In this document: piece by piece, positions 59,324 through 64,000 of the stretch
Layout of the letters: each line of letters opens with the position of its first letter
Numbering within the stretch: position 1 is the first letter of the stretch
DNA from: Prevotella sp.
GTDB taxonomy: Bacteria > Bacteroidota > Bacteroidia > Bacteroidales > Bacteroidaceae
DNA: 64,000 nt
Assembly (NCBI GenBank): GCA_021636625.1
Contig: JAJWLX010000001.1
Span: 62,001 to 126,000, forward strand
Direction of reading: 5' to 3'
Notes under the pieces: generated by a model
What the model was told of the DNA's origin: nothing
The model's input: only the letters and a program-made list of their open reading frames with translations
Database searches by the model: none
Position numbers and translations under genes: made by a program

Positions 59324-59827
59324 ATGAGAAGTAGAACAAGCACTTGGTTTGAGACAAAGGTTAAATATCAGAAGACAATGGAGGATGGTTCAGAAAAGGT
59401 GGTTTCTGAAGCATACGTGGTTGATGCCCTGAGTTTCACCGAGGCAGAGAGCGCTATTATCGACGAGATGTCTGTCTATGTAAGCGGCGAGTTGAAGGTC
59501 AGCGGTATCGGTAAGGCTTGCTATGGAGAGATCTTCTTCAGCGATATTGATGATGATGACAAGTGGTACAAGGCTAAGCTCCAGTTCATCACCATTGATG
59601 AAAAGACTGAAAAGGAGAAGCGCTCTAATGTTACATATCTCGTACAGGCTAAGTCTCTGGCTCGTGCACTCCGCTATATCGACGAGGTGATGGGCAAGAC
59701 TATGATCGACTATGATGTAGTAGGCTTGAACGAGACCAAGCTGATGGATGTTTTCGAGCACCACGCTCCTGGCGACAAGAAGGAGGAGAAGAACGACGTA
59801 CCTGAGTACGAGCAGCAGAATCAGTAA
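59324..59827 (+). CDS. DUF4494 protein
   Basis: 167 residues. The N-terminus RSRTSTWFETKVKYQKTMED, then EAYVVDALSFTEAESAI and SDDDDKWYKAKLQFIT-type segments match DUF4494, a family in Bacteroidota without known function; many members occur in mobile elements or near DNA-repair genes. It is cytoplasmic and acidic at the C-terminus. Nineteen bp before the YggS gene, so probably co-transcribed. Confidence 0.85.
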   Translation: MRSRTSTWFETKVKYQKTMEDGSEKVVSEAYVVDALSFTEAESAIIDEMSVYVSGELKVSGIGKACYGEIFFSDIDDDDKWYKAKLQFITIDEKTEKEKRSNVTYLVQAKSLARALRYIDEVMGKTMIDYDVVGLNETKLMDVFEHHAPGDKKEEKNDVPEYEQQNQ

Positions 59828-59845
59828 AGAGAGGGAGGAAGAACT

Positions 59846-60517
59846 ATGTATGATGTAAAAGGAAATCTTCATGAAGTGTTGGGCAGCTTGCCTGCAGGGG
59901 TTAGCCTTGTAGCCATCAGCAAGTTTCATCCCAACGAGTTTATTGAGGCGGCTTATGCCGAGGGGCAGCGCATCTTTGGCGAGAGCCATGAGCAGGAACT
60001 CGCCAAGAAGGTGGCTTCCCTGCCTAAGGATATCCAGTGGCATTTCATCGGTCATCTGCAAAGTAATAAGGTGAAGTACATTGCTCCTTATATCTCCATG
60101 ATTGAGTCGGTGGATAGCCTGAAGCTCCTGAAGGAGATTAACAGGCAGGCTGCCAAGCACGACCGTGTGGTGAAGGTGTTGCTGGAACTGCATATTGCCG
60201 AGGAAGATACCAAATCGGGGCTTTCGCTCGATGCCTGCCGTGAACTCCTGGAGTCTGGCGAGTGGAGAGAGATGCCTCATGTGCAGATATGCGGCTTGAT
60301 GATGATGGCATCGAATACCGATGATGAACAGCAGATTGCCTCTGAATTTGATGAGGCTGCCAAGTTCTTCGATGAGGTAAAGGCAAAGTATTTTGCCGAT
60401 GATGATGCCTTCTGCGAGCGTAGCTGGGGTATGAGCCACGACTATCATATCGCTGTCAAGCACGGCAGTACGATGGTGCGTGTGGGTACTACCATCTTCG
60501 GTCCTAGAATCTATTAA
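59846..60517 (+). CDS. YggS/PLPBP family PLP homeostasis protein
   Basis: 223 residues. Fold-type III PLP protein without catalytic activity, controlling free PLP. Family blocks: LVAISKFHPNEFI with the PLP lysine, RIFGESHEQEL, WHFIGHLQSNKVK, and the end motif ERSWGMSHDYHIAV with GSTMVRVGTTIFG. Eighteen bp after the DUF4494 gene and followed by a terminator at 60535-60571. Confidence 0.95.
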   Translation: MYDVKGNLHEVLGSLPAGVSLVAISKFHPNEFIEAAYAEGQRIFGESHEQELAKKVASLPKDIQWHFIGHLQSNKVKYIAPYISMIESVDSLKLLKEINRQAAKHDRVVKVLLELHIAEEDTKSGLSLDACRELLESGEWREMPHVQICGLMMMASNTDDEQQIASEFDEAAKFFDEVKAKYFADDDAFCERSWGMSHDYHIAVKHGSTMVRVGTTIFGPRIY

Positions 60518-60534
60518 GTATAAAAGGATATAAT

Positions 60535-60571
60535 AAATCCCTAGACGATAGCTGATATCGCCTAGGGATTT
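60535..60571. terminator. Intrinsic terminator after the YggS gene
   Basis: AAATCCCTAG (60535-60544) pairs with CTAGGGATTT (60562-60571); inner stem CGATA/TATCG (60546-60550/60556-60560). Followed by TTTGTTTTG. Confidence 0.9.
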
Positions 60572-60607
60572 TTGTTTTGTTCCTAATGGAAATTGTATCT
60601 GATGTTT

Positions 60608-60765
60608 TTAATGATTGTCTTCACTGTTAATGATGATTGTCTTCATCATTAATGGCATTTGTTCTTATCCTTAATGATAATCTATGTTCAATAGTGTTGA
60701 ACCTATGTTCAGCACTGCTGAACTTAAGTTCAACACTGTTGAACACACATTCAACGTCGCTGAAC
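60608..60765. repeat. Two short-period arrays, the second of four 17-bp palindromes at exact 21-bp spacing
   Basis: 60608-60676: imperfect copies of TTAATGATGATTGTCTTCAT starting at 60608, 60627, 60649 and 60671. 60686-60765: palindromes GTTCAATAGTGTTGAAC (60686), GTTCAGCACTGCTGAAC (60707), GTTCAACACTGTTGAAC (60728) and ATTCAACGTCGCTGAAC (60749), each exactly 21 bp from the last. The second and third differ at two positions that change together (G-C to A-T), so pairing is kept. The gap 60572-60798 holds no gene. Confidence 0.92.
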
Positions 60766-60798
60766 GTAGCTTTCTATTCATAGCGGAAGTTTTTCCTC

Positions 60799-62649
60799 TT
60801 AGTATATTACCTTCTTTCCCTTATTGGTGATGTAAAGATGTCCCTTGAGAGGGGTGGCAATCTTCCTGCCTTCCAGGTCGAAGTATTCGGTTGGGGTGGA
60901 GGTTGCATCCTTGTCAAGAAGGGTGTTCTCGATACCCGTAGCCTTGAAATCCTTGAGGTAGTCGAAGCTGACGATGCCGGTAGCCTCATCCTTTGCGATG
61001 TTGTAGAGTGGGCGGGTAGTCATCGTGCTCCAGTTGAACTTCACTTCTGTCAGGCTGTTGACGTCGCTTCCATCCTTTCCTATTTTATAGGCTGGAAATG
61101 GATCGTTCCAGCAGCTCTCCCAATATTGATCTGCCGTATATTTGTTGTTACCGATATTTGCCTGGTTGATGACCAGACCATCTGCTGGAACAATCGTTAC
61201 TCTAGGAATACCTATGGTATTGTTTGGGCTGTCCGTGAGGTGTACTTCATCAATATCGCTGTAATCGATGCGCCATACCAGCAAACCGTATCCTGGAAGC
61301 GCCTTGTACCAACCTTCGTTTCTGATGTTCTGGAGAAGGAGAAATTCTCCCTTGGCTCTTTCCATCAACTCCTTCTTTTCCTGTACCGTTGGGTCGGCTA
61401 TAGAGTAATTCTCGTTGATTCGGAAATTATCTTCGTTCACATCAGCCTCTATCTTGTAGGCTTTTGATGCCTGGTCGTATGGTTCCAGGGTGAGTTGCTG
61501 CGCCTGTGTGTCATCGAGCGTAGTAGGGGTAGCCCATCCCATCAGCATCTTCTGCCATGGTGAATAAGGGGTAGGGCGGTAGCCGTTGTCTGTATATTCG
61601 CCTGCATCCATCACATCCCAGAACTCTGGTGACTGGTTGTCGGCATTCTTATACTCGGTATCGTAATGATCAGGCAAACCCATAGTATGAGAGAACTCGT
61701 GACAGAAGAGTCCGATGCCATTGATGGAAGGGGTTTTTGAATCTGGTGAACCGTTCAACTCGTTGTTGAGACCATAGCGGCAGACTCTGCAACCATTGTA
61801 AATCAGATACTCCTGTGGCGCAATCTTGTTGCCTGCCACATTATATTTATAGAAATTGTCGGTACCCGACTTAGGCCAGAGATAGTCGTCGGAATTACCG
61901 CTGATACTCTGCGAATAGCCGGCGTAGATGATGTAAACCAGATCTACGAACCTGTCGCCATTGTTGTCATATTTAGAGAAATCAACCTTGTCGGCAGCAG
62001 CCTGAGCACAAGCCTCGCTGATCATCTGCTTGAAATTCTGGTCGTTACCATCCTTATCATCTGTTCCGTAATAGGCAGATTCCTTGCTGATGGTATATGG
62101 ACCAACGATGTCGAATTGTGGGGTGAATTTGCCCATGCTGCATTCCTTGAAATACTCCTTTACCGAACCGTAGTTGACGTCTTCCTGATTGAATACCGAA
62201 GCATCCTGGCTAGGTACTGCTGTGCCGAAATCGGCATTGAGGTAATGGTTGAAAGTGGCAACGGGGTCGCTGCTCTTGAACTTCACATCCTGAAAATCTA
62301 CCAGGATAACCAGCGCCTTGGGTGATCCTGAATGAGGAAAATAGGCTGGGTCTATTGAACCAATGCCGCTTGCTCTAGTCTTGAGAGTATTGATAACTGT
62401 AGCTTTTCGGGCATTGAGCGTCTCGGTAGAGATGATTTCGTATTTCCCGTTATCACTCTTCTTCAGCGGAGTGCCGTCGAGAAGCGAGTAATACGAAAAA
62501 TGCTCATCTCCATGGAGAGTTGCTGATACGATGGTACCATCTACCAATTGTAATTGGGTGATACCTGGTTTCGCCTTGACTGCAAACATGGTAGTGGCAG
62601 ACATCAAAGCGAGTGTTAGGCATAGGATAATCTTTTTCATCATTATCAT
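60799..62649 (-). CDS. Secreted M6 family metallopeptidase
   Basis: 616 residues; starts at 62649, 62643 or 62640 are possible (the last gives MKKIILCLTLALMSATTMF). Signal peptide, then a prodomain and a zinc protease domain with HEFSHTMGLPDHYDT (HExxHxxGxxD), as in immune-inhibitor-A-type peptidases. DNNGDRFVDLVYIIYAGYSQ is a family block. The last 40 residues (YFDLEGRKI, then HLYITNKGKKVIY) are the Prevotella-type C-terminal tail that probably targets it to the surface. Likely role: extracellular protein breakdown. Preceded by EFR1 on the same strand. Confidence 0.9.
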   Translation of the reverse strand: MIMMKKIILCLTLALMSATTMFAVKAKPGITQLQLVDGTIVSATLHGDEHFSYYSLLDGTPLKKSDNGKYEIISTETLNARKATVINTLKTRASGIGSIDPAYFPHSGSPKALVILVDFQDVKFKSSDPVATFNHYLNADFGTAVPSQDASVFNQEDVNYGSVKEYFKECSMGKFTPQFDIVGPYTISKESAYYGTDDKDGNDQNFKQMISEACAQAAADKVDFSKYDNNGDRFVDLVYIIYAGYSQSISGNSDDYLWPKSGTDNFYKYNVAGNKIAPQEYLIYNGCRVCRYGLNNELNGSPDSKTPSINGIGLFCHEFSHTMGLPDHYDTEYKNADNQSPEFWDVMDAGEYTDNGYRPTPYSPWQKMLMGWATPTTLDDTQAQQLTLEPYDQASKAYKIEADVNEDNFRINENYSIADPTVQEKKELMERAKGEFLLLQNIRNEGWYKALPGYGLLVWRIDYSDIDEVHLTDSPNNTIGIPRVTIVPADGLVINQANIGNNKYTADQYWESCWNDPFPAYKIGKDGSDVNSLTEVKFNWSTMTTRPLYNIAKDEATGIVSFDYLKDFKATGIENTLLDKDATSTPTEYFDLEGRKIATPLKGHLYITNKGKKVIY

Positions 62650-62690
62650 TTTTATGGATTAGTTACTGAGCCCACTTGAAAAGGGGGCGA

Positions 62691-63545
62691 TTATTTGAAA
62701 TAGTATTGTCCCTTCTTCTGAGTCTGATTTCCAAACTCGATGGCGTGATGCGGACAATGGTGATAGCAGGTAAAGCAGGTGAGGCAATCGTTGTGATGCA
62801 GCCATTCCGGGTATTCTCCATGACCGCCCTTGATATCGCCTACAGGACAGACGTTGGCACAGATGCCACACTTCACGCACTTGTCTTTCTCTACATGGAA
62901 CCGCTTGTCGGTGATGAGCACCTTCTCAAAGAAACCGCCCACAACCTTGGTGAAGAACCATGGGATAGGACCTTTTACCAGACGGTTCACGCCCTCTTTC
63001 CTGTCGAATATCTCTTCGCAGATAACCGCCAGTTCCTGTGCCGATTTCGATTTCTTACGAACTTCGCGCTCCTTCGGATCAACATCCATGAAAGGAAGTC
63101 CTACATAAGATTCCGGCATGATGAGTGAGTAGGAAGCAGAAACCTCCGTGATGCCCAATGCCTGAAGCGATGCATTCAGCGCAATCGTATCGTTGAGGTT
63201 TTCGATGGTGAGTCCGATGCTGTCGCCTGCAGTACAGACGCAATAGGCGAAGGGATGCTTCTTGGACATCTCCTTATTACCTTCAGTAGTAGCATCAGAA
63301 GTTTCTCTCAGTATCTTCATCTTCCTGATAAACTCCCTTACAAGGCGTGGAACCCTCCAGCCATGTACGGGGAAAACGAATCCGAGCCGTTCATTCTCTT
63401 TCAGAATAAACGGCTCGGCTAAGTTATGGCTTGAATCATCTGCCCTCATGTAAGGAGCGATGGAAATCAAGTCTTCACGAGTAGCCGCCGCCAGTTTCGA
63501 CGCCGCCCACTTGGTATTTCCTGTTCCAGAAAAATAAAATATCAT
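62691..63545 (-). CDS. EFR1 family ferredoxin (flavodoxin-like plus 2[4Fe-4S])
   Basis: 284 residues. The start is FYFSGTGNT, a flavodoxin FMN-binding loop, with FVFPVHGWRVPRLVREFI further on, and the C-terminal quarter holds two 4Fe-4S motifs: CVKCGICANVCPVG and CLTCFTCYHHCP. This fused electron carrier is common in anaerobic Bacteroidota and Firmicutes; its partners are not defined. Seven bp after the DUF1573 gene, 41 bp before the peptidase. Confidence 0.92.
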   Translation of the reverse strand: MIFYFSGTGNTKWAASKLAAATREDLISIAPYMRADDSSHNLAEPFILKENERLGFVFPVHGWRVPRLVREFIRKMKILRETSDATTEGNKEMSKKHPFAYCVCTAGDSIGLTIENLNDTIALNASLQALGITEVSASYSLIMPESYVGLPFMDVDPKEREVRKKSKSAQELAVICEEIFDRKEGVNRLVKGPIPWFFTKVVGGFFEKVLITDKRFHVEKDKCVKCGICANVCPVGDIKGGHGEYPEWLHHNDCLTCFTCYHHCPHHAIEFGNQTQKKGQYYFK

Positions 63546-63552
63546 ATCAAGC

Positions 63553-63936
63553 TTATTTCTTCTCGTTCATCACGCCCTCTATATAGATGCGTGACATCTC
63601 TACATTGCCATTGGTACGAACGGTGATACTCTTCTTGAAATGACCAGGGAACATACCCTTGCCATTGTAGGTAACACTAATCTGACCCTTCTGACCTGGA
63701 GCGATTGGCTGCTTGGTATAAGATGGCACGGTGCAACCGCAGCTAGCGATAGCCTGGTTGATGACGAGAGGCTTGTTACCCACATTGGTGAAGGTGAATA
63801 CAGCCTTCTGCACAGGAGCGGTCTCTTCGAAGGTACCGAAGTTGTGCACTACCTTTTCAAACTTGATTTCTGCCTGAGCTGAGGCTGTTGCTACCATAGC
63901 TACGAGCATCGTCAAAGCCAATATGATTCTTTTCAT
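63553..63936 (-). CDS. DUF1573 protein, secreted
   Basis: 127 residues. A signal peptide (KRIILALTMLVAMVATASAQ) followed by the DUF1573 Ig-like fold: KVVHNFGTF, AVFTFTNVGNKPLVINQAIASCGCTVP, and PGQKGQISVTYN. Periplasmic or surface. The conserved ASCGCT motif contains two cysteines that may bind a ligand. First gene of a group with EFR1 and the M6 peptidase. The 64 bases before it show nothing. Confidence 0.9.
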   Translation of the reverse strand: MKRIILALTMLVAMVATASAQAEIKFEKVVHNFGTFEETAPVQKAVFTFTNVGNKPLVINQAIASCGCTVPSYTKQPIAPGQKGQISVTYNGKGMFPGHFKKSITVRTNGNVEMSRIYIEGVMNEKK

Positions 63937-64000
63937 CTTTATATCCTTTCTTTATTAAATTTACTTATTGATGTACCTTATTATATATTAATTATATGCT

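Overview
The window reads as chromosomal DNA of a Bacteroidales bacterium, most likely a gut or oral Prevotella/Segatella. This rests on three things seen in the sequence: protein families largely confined to Bacteroidota (long NusB, DUF5606, NigD-like, DUF4494, DUF5020, GIN-domain, EFR1 ferredoxin), many promoters of the Bacteroidota type (TTTG or TTG, 19-20 bp, TAnnTTTG) and few Shine-Dalgarno sequences. I found no rRNA, tRNA, CRISPR array, integrase or transposase.

Layout. Positions 1-6553 hold housekeeping genes: an S4 protein, pth and rplY on the minus strand; a plus-strand run nusB, yajC, YbbR protein, coaE, DUF5606; then a MATE exporter. Positions 6554-7460 carry no gene but are packed with short-period repeats. 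Positions 7353-15285 look like a defence and stress island: a Fic protein with a palindromic operator candidate, an MNT-HEPN-McrB-LlaJI/McrC operon, a DUF3791-DUF3990-DUF3791-like trio and an orphan vsr. Positions 15382-24391 hold a NigD-like lipoprotein, a phosphoesterase, queH, and the C1/formate genes fhs, pflB and pflA. Among them lie a GH35 remnant, a 37-codon mini-gene with its own promoter and terminator, and two related tiny membrane-protein genes.

Positions 24463-36958 (minus strand) form the most unusual block. In transcription order it encodes two large paralogous surface lipoproteins, a TolC-type outer-membrane protein, a HlyD-type adaptor, a TackOD1 metal-binding membrane protein, a processive GT2 synthase, a nucleotide-sugar dehydrogenase and a stand-alone receiver. 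I read it as a candidate synthase-dependent exopolysaccharide system that would export through a HlyD-TolC conduit; this is inference. A zeta-toxin operon with two small partners and a GIN-domain protein with an exact 20-residue repeat follow.

Positions 39909-64000 are mostly core: DUF5020, pyrB-pyrI-glyA, a class A PBP, pheT, a YebC regulator, a TSCPD protein, lepA, a Crp-family regulator, two tandem acyl-CoA synthetases, a LolC/E-type permease, an aminotransferase, DUF4494, a YggS-type protein, and a DUF1573-EFR1-M6 peptidase group.

A theme across the window is intergenic DNA built of 21-25 bp repeats, often palindromic (6837-7325, 20658-20732, 38584-38760, 60608-60765), and low-complexity words placed exactly at start or stop codons.
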